Source of the DNA: Sphingomonas phyllosphaerae
GTDB lineage: Bacteria; Pseudomonadota; Alphaproteobacteria; Sphingomonadales; Sphingomonadaceae
DNA: 64,000 bases
Direction of reading: 5' to 3'
Assembly (NCBI GenBank): GCA_036946405.1
Contig: JAQIJC010000001.1
Coordinates: 119,501 to 183,500, forward strand
Positions 52,631 through 61,750 of this stretch are shown in pieces. Below the pieces are notes generated by a model, which saw only the letters and a list, made by a program, of their open reading frames with translations, did no database searches and was not told the origin of the DNA. Within the stretch, counting starts at the first letter, position 1. Every line of letters starts with the position of its first letter. Made by a program: the position numbers and the translations under genes.

Positions 52631-53356
52631 ATGATAGCGGGGGGCAGCGTGGAGAGAAGCGAGCGGCGTGGGCCGGCGCATGTGACGATCGCGCGCGATC
52701 TGGGCGTCGCGATCGTCACCGGACGACATCCCGCCAGCGTCACGCTGCCCGGCGAGCTGGAGCTGGCCGAGCAATTCGGCGTCTCGCGCAGCGTGATCCG
52801 CGAATCGCTGCGGATGCTGAGCGCCAAGGGGCTGGTCGAAAGCCGGCCGAAGGCGGGAACGCGGGTCCGCGACCGCGCGCACTGGAATTTGCTCGACCCC
52901 GACATGCTGGCGTGGATGTTCGAGGGCGCGCCGTCGCTCGATTTCGTGCGCAGCCTCTTCCAGTTGCGGATGATCGTCGAACCCGCTGCCGCCGAGCTGG
53001 CCGCGCTTCAGCGCAGCGCCGCCGAGCTGTCGCGAATGGGTCATGCGCTGGAGATCATGGCGGCGCACGGGCTGCGCACGCAGGAGGGGCAGAGCGCCGA
53101 CCAGCGTTTCCACGCAACGATCCTGCACGCGACCCGCAACGAGCTGCTGGTCAGCCTGTCGAGCAGCATCGCCGCGGCGGTGCGCTGGACGACGTTCTTC
53201 AAATACCGGACGCCCGCGCACTATCAGGACCCGATGCCGCTTCACCGCGCCTTGTTCGAGGCGATCGCCAATGGCGACGGCGCGGGTGCGCGCGCGGTGA
53301 CCGAACGGCTGATCGGACAGGCGCAGCGCGACACCGAGATGGCGCTAGCGGCGTGA
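52631..53356 (+). CDS. GntR/FadR-subfamily regulator of the galactonate genes
   Basis: A 241-residue regulator. The winged helix-turn-helix is at about 20-80 (LPGELELAEQFGVSRSVIRE, then LSAKGLVESRPKAGTRV), followed by the all-helical FCD ligand domain with His/Asp metal-site positions (FHATILHATRN, MPLHRALFEAI). It resembles DgoR-type regulators. It sits next to the sugar-acid dehydratase, and two GTNNNAC-like sites are found before galM/FucP and before dgoK, so it probably controls the cluster and responds to a sugar acid or 2-keto-3-deoxy intermediate. Confidence 0.88.
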   Translation: MIAGGSVERSERRGPAHVTIARDLGVAIVTGRHPASVTLPGELELAEQFGVSRSVIRESLRMLSAKGLVESRPKAGTRVRDRAHWNLLDPDMLAWMFEGAPSLDFVRSLFQLRMIVEPAAAELAALQRSAAELSRMGHALEIMAAHGLRTQEGQSADQRFHATILHATRNELLVSLSSSIAAAVRWTTFFKYRTPAHYQDPMPLHRALFEAIANGDGAGARAVTERLIGQAQRDTEMALAA

Positions 53357-53463
53357 CGGAGTGCGGAGCCGCGGAGATGTCGCGCACAGCGCCGCAGGTC
53401 CGCGCAGCACGACGTCACGCCGTCATTGCGCTCTACCAGGCGTTCTGGCCGTGATGCCCCCCG

Positions 53464-53534
53464 CACCGTTCGCCCTGAGCTTGTCGAAGGGCGTGTCCGG
53501 GGACCCGTGCTTCGACAAGCTCAGCACGAACGGC
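53464..53534. repeat. Dispersed repeat (CCGTTCG...CTTGTCGAAG and complement)
   Basis: The 340-base space between the gntR and dehydratase stops holds no supported gene. It contains CTGAGCTTGTCGAAGGGCG near 53475 and CTTCGACAAGCTCAGCACGA near 53510 as an inverted pair, then a run of 12 G (53537-53548). Kin of the elements at 25190 and 62748. Confidence 0.85.
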
Positions 53535-53570
53535 GCGGGGGGGGGGGGCGGCCGAAAGCCCGCTGCCCAC

Positions 53571-53674
53571 CACCCCGGCGAAGGCCGGGGCCCAATCGGG
53601 AAGGCAGATGTAACGAAGCGCGACCTGCATCATCAGCGTCCCCCAACCGGGCCCCGGCCTTCGCCGGGGTGACG
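53571..53674. repeat. Dispersed palindromic repeat (CACCCCGGCGAAGGCCGGGG type)
   Basis: CCCCGGCGAAGGCCGGGGCC at the left and GGGCCCCGGCCTTCGCCGGG at the right are inverted copies separated by about 60 bases. Same unit as 507-597. It lies in the convergent space before the dehydratase stop. Confidence 0.88.
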
Positions 53675-53696
53675 TTCGCGCATTGGTGATCAGACG

Positions 53697-55496
53697 TCAG
53701 TGATTATCGCGCGGCAGTCCCATGGTCTGCGCGATGCGCTGGTACTTCTCGGCACCCTCGAGGATCGCGCCGGTGCTCATCTGCCCGACGACCGCGCGCT
53801 GGATCTCCTGCCACGGCGTCTGCGAGGCCGGATAGGCATAGCCGCCCGCCGCCTCCAGCGCCGCGCGCCGCTCCGCCAGTTCCGCCTCCGGGATCAGCAC
53901 GTTCGCCGTGCCCTTGCCGAGATCGACCCGCACCCGGTCGCCGGTCTTGAGCAGCGCCAGCCCACCCATCGCCGCCGCTTCCGGCGAGGCGTTGAGGATC
54001 GACGGCGAGCCGCTCGTCCCCGATTGCCGTCCGTCGCCAATGCACGGCAGCGCATGGACGCCCTCGGTGATCAGATAGGCCGGCGGGCGCATGTTGACGA
54101 CCTCGGCCGCGCCCGGATAGCCGATCGGGCCGGCGCCGCGCATGAACAGCAACGTCTCGGGCGTGATCCCGGTCGCGGGATCGTCGATCCGCGCGTGGTA
54201 ATCCTCCGGCCCGTCGAACACCACCGCCGGCCCCTCGAACGCCTCGGGGTCGTCGGGGTTCGACAGGTAACGGTCGCGGAACTCCGGCGAAATCACGCTG
54301 GTCTTCATCACCGCGGCGTCGAAGAGATTGCCCGACAGCACGATGAACCCGGCCTCTTCCTTCAGCGGCGCGTCATACGGGCGGATCACCTTCTCGTCCT
54401 CGATCGCCACGCCGCGGCAATTGTCGCCCATGGTCTTGCCGTTGACGGTCAGCGCATCCTCGGCGATCAGCCCCTGTTCGATCAGCTGGTTGACCACCGC
54501 CGGCACGCCGCCTGCGCGATAATAATCCTCGCCCAGATACTCGCCGGCCGGCTGCAGATTGACCAGCAGCGGCACCTTGTGCCCCTCGGTTTCCCAGTCC
54601 TTGATCGGCAGCTCGACCCCGACGTGGCGCGCGAGCGCCGCGAGGTGGATCGGCGCGTTGGTCGATCCGCCGATCGCGGAATTGACCTTGATCGCGTTGT
54701 GGAAGGCGTCCTTCGTCAAAATGTCCGAAGGCTTGAGATCCTCGGCGACCATCTCGACGATCCGCTTGCCGGTGAGATACGCGACCTCCTGCCGGTCGCG
54801 ATACGGCGCCGGGATCGCCGCCGAGCCGGGCAGCGACATGCCGAGCGCTTCGGCGAGCGAGTTCATCGTCGTCGCGGTGCCCATCGTGTTGCAATAGCCG
54901 GTCGACGGCGCCGACGACGCCACCAGCCGGATGAACTCGGCATCGTCGATTTCGCCGGCCGCGAGCAGCTGCCGCGCCTTCCAGACGATCGTGCCCGAGC
55001 CGGTGCGCTCGCCCTTGTGCCAGCCATTCAGCATCGGCCCGACCGACAAGGCGATCGCGGGAATGTTGACCGTCGCCGCCGCCATCAGGCACGCCGGGGT
55101 CGTCTTGTCGCAGCCGATCGTCAGCACCACGCCGTCGAGCGGATAGCCGTACAGCACCTCGACCAGCCCGAGATACGCCAGGTTGCGGTCGAGCCCGGCG
55201 GTCGGACGCTTGCCGGTTTCCTGGATCGGATGCACCGGGAATTCCAGCACGATCCCGCCCATCTCGCGCACGCCCTCGCGCACCCGCTCCGCCAGCACCA
55301 GATGGTGGCGGTTGCAGGGCGACAGGTCCGAGCCGGTCTGCGCGATGCCGATGATCGGCTTGCCCGAGCGCAGTTCCTCCAGCGTCAGCCCGAAGTTCAG
55401 GTAGCGCTCCAGATACAGCGCCGTCATGTCGATGTTCGCCGGATTGTCGAACCACGCACGGCTGCGCAGCGTCGTCGGATCGTGGGGGGCGGTCAT
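53697..55496 (-). CDS. IlvD/Edd-family sugar-acid dehydratase
   Basis: A 599-residue [2Fe-2S] dehydratase. The cluster cysteines are C61 (SPCNRHH), C129 ([10 protein letters not shown]) and C202 ([13 protein letters not shown]), at positions that match sugar-acid dehydratases of the arabonate/xylonate type. A catalytic Ser is expected in [13 protein letters not shown]. It is close to D-xylonate dehydratase of Caulobacter in overall sequence, yet the neighbours encode the 2-keto-3-deoxygalactonate kinase and aldolase, so D-galactonate is the likely main substrate; fuconate or arabonate is possible. It is downstream of galM on the same strand, 18 bases apart. Confidence 0.9.
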   Translation of the reverse strand: MTAPHDPTTLRSRAWFDNPANIDMTALYLERYLNFGLTLEELRSGKPIIGIAQTGSDLSPCNRHHLVLAERVREGVREMGGIVLEFPVHPIQETGKRPTAGLDRNLAYLGLVEVLYGYPLDGVVLTIGCDKTTPACLMAAATVNIPAIALSVGPMLNGWHKGERTGSGTIVWKARQLLAAGEIDDAEFIRLVASSAPSTGYCNTMGTATTMNSLAEALGMSLPGSAAIPAPYRDRQEVAYLTGKRIVEMVAEDLKPSDILTKDAFHNAIKVNSAIGGSTNAPIHLAALARHVGVELPIKDWETEGHKVPLLVNLQPAGEYLGEDYYRAGGVPAVVNQLIEQGLIAEDALTVNGKTMGDNCRGVAIEDEKVIRPYDAPLKEEAGFIVLSGNLFDAAVMKTSVISPEFRDRYLSNPDDPEAFEGPAVVFDGPEDYHARIDDPATGITPETLLFMRGAGPIGYPGAAEVVNMRPPAYLITEGVHALPCIGDGRQSGTSGSPSILNASPEAAAMGGLALLKTGDRVRVDLGKGTANVLIPEAELAERRAALEAAGGYAYPASQTPWQEIQRAVVGQMSTGAILEGAEKYQRIAQTMGLPRDNH

Positions 55497-55514
55497 GTCA
55501 GCAAACTCCGGGGA

Positions 55515-56672
55515 TCAGCGCGCCACCGAGACGCGGTACACCATGCGGTGATGATAGGGCTTACCCGGATCGACCCGCGCCGAACCGAACGACGGCTGGT
55601 TCGGGGTATTCGGGAATTTCTGCGGCTCCAGCGCGAAGCCGTCGCCCATGCGATACACGTGGCGCTGCTTGCCGACAAACGTGCCGTCGATGAAGTTGCC
55701 GGAATAGAATTGCACGCCCGGCTCGGTGGTCAGCACCTCGAGCACGCGCCCCGACGCGGGGTCCTCGACGCGCGCCGCCAGCCCGGGCTCCTTGGTCGCG
55801 CCCTTGTCGAGCGCGAAATTATGGTCGTAGCCGCGCCCGATCACGATCTGCGCGTCGCTGCCGTCGCGCACGCTCTGCCCGATCGCGCGCGGCTTGGTGA
55901 AGTCGAATACCGTGCCGGCCACCGGCGCCAGCTCCCCGGTCGGGATCAGCGCCGCGTTGACGGGGGTGTAGCGCGCCGCCGGGATCGTCAGCAATTGCGG
56001 GTAGATGCCCGCCGACGAGCCCTCGCCCGCCAGATCAAAGAGCGCATGGTTGGTCAGGTTGACGACCGTCGCGGCATCGGTCTTCGCGTCGAGGTCGATG
56101 GTCAGCGCGCCCTTGTCGTCGAGGCTGTAGGTCGCCGACACCTGCAGCGTGCCGGGATAGCCCTGATCGCCCGCCGGACTGGTGATGACCATCGTCACGC
56201 TCGCCTGCGGGCCCGACTTCACCGAGGTGATCCGCCAGATATATTTGTCGAAGCCCTTGGTGCCGCCGTGCAGCGAGTTGGTCTTGTCGTTGAGCGGCAG
56301 CTGATAGGCCTTGCCGTCGATCGTGAACTTGCCGCCCGCGATCCGGTTGGCGTAGCGGCCGACGGTCTGGCCCCAGAAATTGGGATTGGTGACGTAGCTG
56401 GCGGCATCGTCATAGCCGAGCGTGATATCGGCGACCTTGCCGTTGCGGTCCGGCGCGTTGAACGACTGGAGCGTCGCGCCGAGCGTCATGATCCGCGCGC
56501 TGACGCCGTTGCTGCCCTTCAGCGTCACCGCCTCGATCGCGGTCCCGTCGGGCAAGGTGCCGAACGCGGCGCGCTCCGCCGTTGCGGCCAGCGCCGAAGA
56601 GCTCGCCAAAACACCCGCCAGCGCCATGCCTGCGCCCACACTCCAACGCGCCACCGAAATGCTCACCGACAC
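55515..56672 (-). CDS. galM: Periplasmic aldose 1-epimerase (galactose mutarotase)
   Basis: A 385-residue mutarotase with a signal peptide (SVGAGMALAGVLASSSALA), so it acts in the periplasm. It interconverts alpha and beta galactose before uptake. Seen are GQTVGRYANRIAGGKFTI, the catalytic His region VNLTNHALFDLAG and the catalytic Glu region FALEPQKFPNTPN. It leads the minus-strand galM-dehydratase unit and is divergent from the FucP-type transporter, with a GntR-like site between. Confidence 0.93.
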   Translation of the reverse strand: MSVSISVARWSVGAGMALAGVLASSSALAATAERAAFGTLPDGTAIEAVTLKGSNGVSARIMTLGATLQSFNAPDRNGKVADITLGYDDAASYVTNPNFWGQTVGRYANRIAGGKFTIDGKAYQLPLNDKTNSLHGGTKGFDKYIWRITSVKSGPQASVTMVITSPAGDQGYPGTLQVSATYSLDDKGALTIDLDAKTDAATVVNLTNHALFDLAGEGSSAGIYPQLLTIPAARYTPVNAALIPTGELAPVAGTVFDFTKPRAIGQSVRDGSDAQIVIGRGYDHNFALDKGATKEPGLAARVEDPASGRVLEVLTTEPGVQFYSGNFIDGTFVGKQRHVYRMGDGFALEPQKFPNTPNQPSFGSARVDPGKPYHHRMVYRVSVAR

Positions 56673-56730
56673 CCCTCCCGCACTTGCCAGCCAACAGCGT
56701 TTGCCGCATTGACCGCTTCTTCGCGGCGAA

Positions 56731-56745
56731 TATAGTCAGACATAT
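56731..56745. promoter_or_regulatory. GntR-like site between galM and the FucP-type transporter
   Basis: TATAGTCAGACATAT contains AGTCAGACA, matching the (N)GTNNNAC(A) pattern of FadR/GntR operators. It shares GTnnGACATA with the site at 59216-59228, in the other divergent promoter of the cluster. Confidence 0.5.
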
Positions 56746-56793
56746 CTCTGCGGCGCAACCCCGCCGCGCGAACATGACCAGGTTGAGGAGAGG

Positions 56794-58119
56794 ATGATGG
56801 CCGGACCCCCCATTTCACCGGGCGCGACGCGCGCGGGCGGCAGCACGGGCGCCATGCCCGGCTATGGCCGCGCGCTGACGCTGCTCGCCAGCCTGTTCTT
56901 CATGTGGGGGTTCATCACCGTCATCAACAACACGCTGCTGCCGCACCTGCGCAGCGTGTTCGACCTGAACTACACGCAGACGACGCTGATCGAAAGCGTC
57001 TGGTTCATCGCCTATTTCTTCGCCTCGATCCCCGCCGCCAAGCTGATCGAGCGGATCGGCTATCAGAAGTCGCTGGTCGTCGGGCTGCTCATCATGGCCG
57101 CCGGTGCCTTGGGCATGGTGCTCGCCGCCAGCCTGCCGAGCTATGGCGTGACGCTGGTGATGCTGTTCGTGATCGCCAGCGGCATCACGCTGCTGCAGGT
57201 CGCCGCCAACCCCTATGTCGCGGTGATCGGCCCGGCGGAAACCGCCTCGTCGCGGCTCAATCTGGTGCAGGCGCTCAATTCAGCCGGAACGATGCTCGCG
57301 CCGCTGTTCGGTGCCTATCTCATTCTGGGTCGCTCGAAGGGCGGCACCGCGGCGACGGGAACGGTGCTGACCGAGGCCGAACGGCTCGCCGACGCGCAGT
57401 CGGTCGTCCTGCCCTATGTGCTGGTCGCGATCGTGCTGGTCGTGCTCGCCGTCGTTATCGCGCGCTTCCCGCTGCCGGCGATGGGTTCGTCGACGAGCCG
57501 CGTCGCCAAGGAGGACCGCAAGAACCATTCGCTGTGGAAGCACCGCAATCTGGTGTTCGGCATTCCGGCGATCTTCATCTACCTGATCGCCGAAATCGGC
57601 GTCGCCAATTTGTTCGTGAACTTCGTCAGCCAGCCGCAGATCGCCAACGTCACCGCCGAACAGGCCGGTCGTTATCTGACGCTGCTGTGGGGCGGGATGA
57701 TGGTCGGGCGCTTCGCGGGTTCGGCGATCATGCAGCGCATCCCGGCGGAGACGGTGCTCGCCGCTTTCTCGATCGGCGCGTTCGTGGTCATGCTCATCAC
57801 CGTCTTCACGACCGGGCCGGTCGCGATGTGGGCGCTGATCTCGGTCGGGCTGTTCCACTCGATCATGTTCCCGACGATCTTCACGCTCGGCATCAAGGGG
57901 CTGGGGCCGCTCACCGAGGAAGGTTCGGGGCTGCTCATCATGGCGATCGCCGGCGGTGCGCTGGTGGTGGTGCAGGGCAAGCTGGCCGACGCTTATGGCT
58001 TGCAACCGTCGTTCCTGCTGACCGCGGCGTGCGAGCTGTACATTCTCTTCTATGCTTTGTGGGGCGCCAAGGCGACCAACGCGCTGCCCGACGTGCCGGT
58101 TGAAGAGACGGTGCACTAA
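56794..58119 (+). CDS. FucP-family sugar:proton symporter
   Basis: A 441-residue MFS permease of the fucose/glucose/galactose (FucP/GluP) group. FFMWGFITVINNTLLPHLRS in helix 1 contains the conserved substrate region, followed by ASGITLLQVAANPYVAVIGP and TASSRLNLVQALNSAGTMLA, typical of the family. It would import galactose after periplasmic mutarotation. The ATG follows GGAGAGGATG. It is divergent from galM and converges on the SMP-30 gene with a strong hairpin between. Confidence 0.93.
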   Translation: MMAGPPISPGATRAGGSTGAMPGYGRALTLLASLFFMWGFITVINNTLLPHLRSVFDLNYTQTTLIESVWFIAYFFASIPAAKLIERIGYQKSLVVGLLIMAAGALGMVLAASLPSYGVTLVMLFVIASGITLLQVAANPYVAVIGPAETASSRLNLVQALNSAGTMLAPLFGAYLILGRSKGGTAATGTVLTEAERLADAQSVVLPYVLVAIVLVVLAVVIARFPLPAMGSSTSRVAKEDRKNHSLWKHRNLVFGIPAIFIYLIAEIGVANLFVNFVSQPQIANVTAEQAGRYLTLLWGGMMVGRFAGSAIMQRIPAETVLAAFSIGAFVVMLITVFTTGPVAMWALISVGLFHSIMFPTIFTLGIKGLGPLTEEGSGLLIMAIAGGALVVVQGKLADAYGLQPSFLLTAACELYILFYALWGAKATNALPDVPVEETVH

Positions 58120-58128
58120 ATTCTGATC

Positions 58129-58222
58129 GTCATCCCTGCGAAGCGGGGATCCGGAACCTCCGACGTACCGGTTCACCAACCAAGGTCAGCGTGTCTGGAT
58201 TCCCGCCTTCGCGGGAATGACG
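58129..58222. repeat. Dispersed palindromic repeat (CATCCCTGCGAAGCGGGGATCC type)
   Basis: GTCATCCCTGCGAAGCGGGG and TTCCCGCCTTCGCGGGAATGA are the outer arms, with CCTCCGACG inside. Copies lie at 11937 and 46234. It is part of the convergent space after the FucP-type gene. Confidence 0.85.
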
Positions 58223-58263
58223 AAGTGGCCGGCGGCTCCCGCGAGCCGCCGGCCACTTCGTTT
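58221..58263. terminator. Perfect 18-base hairpin between convergent genes
   Basis: CGAAGTGGCCGGCGGCTC (58221-58238), loop CCGC, and its exact complement GAGCCGCCGGCCACTTCG (58243-58260), followed by TTT on the plus strand. It ends the FucP-type gene transcript and can fold on both strands. Confidence 0.8.
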
Positions 58264-59135
58264 CAGCCGAGCCGAGCGGGCGGGAGAGGCTGGCCGGCGA
58301 TCTCGACCTCGAACGCGAACAATCCGCCCGCATCGGGCTGGTCGGCGAGCGCGGCGTCGTCGAGTCCCTTGCGCGCGCTCGTCGCGAAGGCGGTCTTGAG
58401 GTCCGGGCCGCCGAGCGCGATCTTGGTGATATTGGCGGCGGGCAGCTTCACTTCCCGCCGCAGCGTGCCGTCGGGCGCATAGCAGCGCGCGCACCACCCG
58501 CCCCACAGTCCGACCCAGACGTTGCCGCCCGAGTCGACCGTCACCCCGTCAGGGTGGCCGTCGGCCGGGTCGATCGTCGCAAAGACCCGCGCCGCGCCGG
58601 TCGTCCCGTCCGGCGACAGCGCGACGGCATGGATCACCCCGCCCAGCGTATCGACATGATAGAGCGTCGCGCCGTCAGGCGAGAGGCCGGGGCCGTTGGT
58701 GATCGCGACAGCGTCGATCGCGGTGGTCGTCACCTGCTGCCCGTCCCAGCGATGGACGCGCCCGGTGATCGCGCTTTCGCCATCATCCATCGACCCGAAA
58801 TAGACCGACCCGTCCTGCGCGACCGTCGCGTCGTTGAGGCGATTGCCCGGCAGCTCCGGCTCCACCTCGGCGAGATGCGAGAACTCGCCGGTGTCGGGGT
58901 CGAAGCGCGCAAGCCCTGTCTGCAATCCGGCCAGCAGCATCCCACCCGCGCCAGGCAGCACCCAGCCGATCTGCGCCGGCGCCGCCCAGGCGGCGACCTC
59001 GCCGGAGACGGGATCGTAGCGGTGAACGCGCTGTTGCTTGATGTCGACGAACCACAATACTTTCTGGATCGGGTCCCACGCCGGCCCCTCCCCAAGGGTT
59101 GCCGCACCGCGCCACAACGTCCGCACTTCGGTCAT
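58263..59135 (-). CDS. SMP-30/gluconolactonase-type lactonase
   Basis: A 290-residue six-bladed beta-propeller lactonase. Metal-ligand positions are seen: E16 (TLGEGPAWD), the Asn region ITNGPGLSPDG and the Asp region DGHPDGVTVDSGGNVWVGLW. It opens sugar lactones; with galactose dehydrogenase in the same locus, D-galactono-lactone to galactonate is the likely reaction. The ATG at 59135 has GGGAGAG upstream and gives the family N-terminus. No signal peptide. It is divergent from dgoK. Confidence 0.92.
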   Translation of the reverse strand: MTEVRTLWRGAATLGEGPAWDPIQKVLWFVDIKQQRVHRYDPVSGEVAAWAAPAQIGWVLPGAGGMLLAGLQTGLARFDPDTGEFSHLAEVEPELPGNRLNDATVAQDGSVYFGSMDDGESAITGRVHRWDGQQVTTTAIDAVAITNGPGLSPDGATLYHVDTLGGVIHAVALSPDGTTGAARVFATIDPADGHPDGVTVDSGGNVWVGLWGGWCARCYAPDGTLRREVKLPAANITKIALGGPDLKTAFATSARKGLDDAALADQPDAGGLFAFEVEIAGQPLPPARLG

Positions 59136-59215
59136 CTGTCTCTCCCTTGTCCGATCGCGTCGACCTACAGGATCACGCACGCGGCGCACAGCCTTGACCT
59201 CGTCGCGGAAGGCTT

Positions 59216-59228
59216 TATGTCCTACAAA
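59216..59228. promoter_or_regulatory. GntR-like site before dgoK
   Basis: Read on the minus strand, TTTGTAGGACATA contains TGTAGGACA, matching (N)GTNNNAC(A), and agrees with the site at 56731 in GTnnGACATA. It lies 17 bases before the dgoK start, in the 109-base divergent space with the lactonase gene. Confidence 0.5.
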
Positions 59229-59244
59229 TAAATGGGAGGATGAC

Positions 59245-60123
59245 GTGTCGGGCGGCTACATCGCCATCGATTGGGGAACGACGAACCGGCGCGCGTGGCG
59301 GATGTCCGCGGCGGGTGTGGCGGAGGCGTCGGTCAAGGATCCGCGCGGCATCCTGTCTCTGAAACCTGAGGATTATCCCGGAGAAATCAGCGCGATCCGC
59401 GCGGCACTCGGCGAGCTGCCGGTGATCGCCGCCGGGATGGTCGGGTCGAACCGCGGCTGGCGGGAGGTGCCCTATGTCGACGCGCCCGCCGGGCTGGACA
59501 CGCTGGCAGCGGGCTGCGTGACGATCGACGACGCGGTGGCGACCTTGGTGCCGGGGGTCGCGCTGCGCGGCGCGGCGCGCGCCGATGTGATGCGCGGCGA
59601 GGAGGTACAGGTGCTCGGTGCGATCGTCGCCGGGCTCGCCCCAGCCGACGCCTTGTTCTGCCAGCCGGGCACGCACAACAAATGGATCGCGACCGAAGCC
59701 GGACGCGTGACCGACATCGCCACCGCGCTGACCGGCGAGCTGTTCGCGTTGCTGCGCGGGCACGGGATCCTTGCCGGGATGCTCGACGGCGCGGTCGCCG
59801 ACGGCGCGGCGTTTCAGGACGGGCTCGCACGCGGCGCGGGCGCGCGTGATCTGACGGTGGCGCTGTTCGAGGTGCGTGCGCGCGTGCTGCTCGGCCGGCT
59901 CGCCCCCGACGAGGCGGCGTCGTTCGCGAGCGGGGTGCTGATCGGCGCGGATGTCGGCGCGCGCGACGATCTCGCCGGGCGCACCGTGCAGTTGCTCGCG
60001 GGCGGTGCGCTCGCCGATCTGTATGCCGCCGCGATCCGGCATGGCGGCGGCACGCCGGTGGCGCTCGACAGCGAGCGCGCCTTCGCCGCCGGTATCCACC
60101 GCCTCTGGGAATTGACACGATGA
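59245..60123 (+). CDS. dgoK: 2-dehydro-3-deoxygalactonokinase
   Basis: A 292-residue kinase of the DgoK family. It phosphorylates 2-keto-3-deoxygalactonate with ATP. The N-terminal phosphate motif YIAIDWGTTNRRAWRM and the later FCQPGTHNKWIATEAGRVTD are characteristic. The GTG start at 59245 has GGAGG six bases ahead. It overlaps dgoA by four bases (ATGA). It is the first gene of dgoK-dgoA-araD1-like-gal on the plus strand. Confidence 0.95.
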   Translation: MSGGYIAIDWGTTNRRAWRMSAAGVAEASVKDPRGILSLKPEDYPGEISAIRAALGELPVIAAGMVGSNRGWREVPYVDAPAGLDTLAAGCVTIDDAVATLVPGVALRGAARADVMRGEEVQVLGAIVAGLAPADALFCQPGTHNKWIATEAGRVTDIATALTGELFALLRGHGILAGMLDGAVADGAAFQDGLARGAGARDLTVALFEVRARVLLGRLAPDEAASFASGVLIGADVGARDDLAGRTVQLLAGGALADLYAAAIRHGGGTPVALDSERAFAAGIHRLWELTR

Positions 60124-60758
60124 CCGAGACACATACGCGCTTCGATGCGGCCTTCGCCGTCGCCCCGCTCGTCGCGATCCTGCGCGGGCTGACCCCGGCC
60201 GAGGCGCCTGCGGTCGGCGATGCCCTGGTCGACGCCGGCTTCACGCTGATCGAAGTGCCGCTCAACTCGCCCGATCCGTTCGACAGCATCAGGCTGCTGG
60301 TCGAGCGCGTCGGCGATCGCGCGCTGATCGGCGCGGGCACGGTGCTGACGGTCGAGGACGTCGCGCGGGTCCACGAGATCGGCGGCACGCTGATCGTCTC
60401 GCCCAACACCAACACCGACGTGATCGCCGCCACCGCGGCGCGCGGGATGATCTCGATGCCGGGCTATTTCACGCCGAGCGAGGCGTTCGCTGCACTCGCC
60501 GCCGGCGCGACCGCGCTCAAGCTGTTCCCCGCCGATGGCACCACGCCCGGCTACCTCAAGGCGCAGCGGGCGGTGCTGCCGAAGACGCTGCGGATGCTCG
60601 CGGTCGGCGGGATCGTGCCCGAGAATATCGCCGAATGGCGCGCCGCCGGAGCCGACGGCTTCGGGCTCGGCTCCAACCTCTATCGTCCCGGCAAGTCTGC
60701 CGATGCGGTCGCCGCCGAGGCGCGCCGCTATCTTTCCGCGCTCAAGGACCTCGCATGA
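60120..60758 (+). CDS. dgoA: 2-dehydro-3-deoxy-6-phosphogalactonate aldolase
   Basis: A 212-residue class I KDPG/KDPGal aldolase that yields pyruvate and glyceraldehyde 3-phosphate. The proton-transfer Glu is E45 (LIEVPLNSP) and the Schiff-base Lys is K134 (TALKLFPADGTTPGYLKA). Both match the family layout. The start overlaps dgoK and the end overlaps the next gene by four bases (ATGA). It is the final step of the De Ley-Doudoroff route. Confidence 0.95.
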   Translation: MTETHTRFDAAFAVAPLVAILRGLTPAEAPAVGDALVDAGFTLIEVPLNSPDPFDSIRLLVERVGDRALIGAGTVLTVEDVARVHEIGGTLIVSPNTNTDVIAATAARGMISMPGYFTPSEAFAALAAGATALKLFPADGTTPGYLKAQRAVLPKTLRMLAVGGIVPENIAEWRAAGADGFGLGSNLYRPGKSADAVAAEARRYLSALKDLA

Positions 60759-61750
60759 CCGATACCCGTCTGCTTCAACATCGCGGTGACGACGGGCGTC
60801 GCCGCGTCATTCTCGCCGAGGGCGACCGCGCGGTCTTCCTGACCGATGTCGCGACGACCCGCGAACTGGCGCTGGCGGCGATCGCCGCCGGCACGACGCT
60901 CGCCGAGGCCGCGGCACAGCGCCGCAGCGACGAGCCGGTCGACATCGCCGCCGCGCTCGACGCCGGGCATCTGCTCCCCGCGATCGATCATGACGACAGC
61001 GCGCGGCTGATGCTGGCGGGCACCGGGCTGACGCACCTCGGTTCGGCTTCCGGGCGCGACGCGATGCACAAGGCGGCGTCGTCCGCCGAGCACCAGACCG
61101 ATTCGATGCGGATGTTCCTCGAAGGCGTCGAGGGCGGCAAGCCGGCCGAAGGCGCGATCGGGCAGCAGCCGGAATGGTTCTACAAAGGCGACGGCCAATC
61201 GCTGGTCGCGCCGGAAGCGCCGTTCGCGTCGCCCGCCTTCGCGCAGGATGGCGGGGAAGAGCCCGAGCTGGCCGGCATCTACCTGATCGGCGACGACGGT
61301 ACGCCGTATCGTCTGGGCGTCGCGCTCGCCAACGAGTTCAGCGACCATGTGACCGAGAAGCACAATTACCTGTGGCTCGCGCACAGCAAGCTGCGGCAGG
61401 CGTCGCTCGGCGCGGAGCTGCTGCTCGGCACGCCGCCGTCGGACATTCGCGGCACCAGCAAGATCGTCCGCGATGGCCAGACCTTGTGGGAAAAGCCGTT
61501 CCTGACCGGCGAGGACAATATGTCGCACCACCTCGCCAATCTGGAGCATCATCACTTCAAATATGCCGGGTTCCGCCGGCCGGGCGACGTGCACGTCCAT
61601 TTCTTCGGCACTGCGACGCTGTCGGTCGCCGATGGCGTCAAGACGCAGGCTGGTGACGTGTTCGAGATCGCCGCCGCACCGTTCGCGCTGCCCTTGCGCA
61701 ACACGCTGACCGATGCGGCCGCCGCGCCGGTCGTGGTGCGCGCGCTGTGA
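60755..61750 (+). CDS. AraD1/GguC-family (FAH-fold) protein
   Basis: A 331-residue protein of the AraD1/GguC group, related to fumarylacetoacetate hydrolases. It shows AGTGLTHLGSASGRDAMHKA near the middle and GVALANEFSDHVTEKHNYLW and HVHFFGTATLSVADGVKTQA later. Members are placed in sugar-acid operons and some are suggested to act on 2-keto-3-deoxy acids; activity here is unknown. The gene overlaps both neighbours by four bases (ATGA, GTGA), which argues it is part of the same pathway as DgoK/DgoA. Confidence 0.85.
   Translation: MTDTRLLQHRGDDGRRRVILAEGDRAVFLTDVATTRELALAAIAAGTTLAEAAAQRRSDEPVDIAAALDAGHLLPAIDHDDSARLMLAGTGLTHLGSASGRDAMHKAASSAEHQTDSMRMFLEGVEGGKPAEGAIGQQPEWFYKGDGQSLVAPEAPFASPAFAQDGGEEPELAGIYLIGDDGTPYRLGVALANEFSDHVTEKHNYLWLAHSKLRQASLGAELLLGTPPSDIRGTSKIVRDGQTLWEKPFLTGEDNMSHHLANLEHHHFKYAGFRRPGDVHVHFFGTATLSVADGVKTQAGDVFEIAAAPFALPLRNTLTDAAAAPVVVRAL

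Noticed and set aside
53377..53454. A 25-codon frame (MSRTAPQVRAARRHAVIALY...) after gntR
   Set aside because: Too short to support, with no strong ribosome site and no recognisable feature; likely chance in GC-rich DNA.
53700..56735. A plus-strand frame of about 1000 codons opposite the dehydratase and galM
   Set aside because: Composition is that of an antisense shadow (RRR, DR, HRR runs); both minus-strand genes have clear catalytic motifs.
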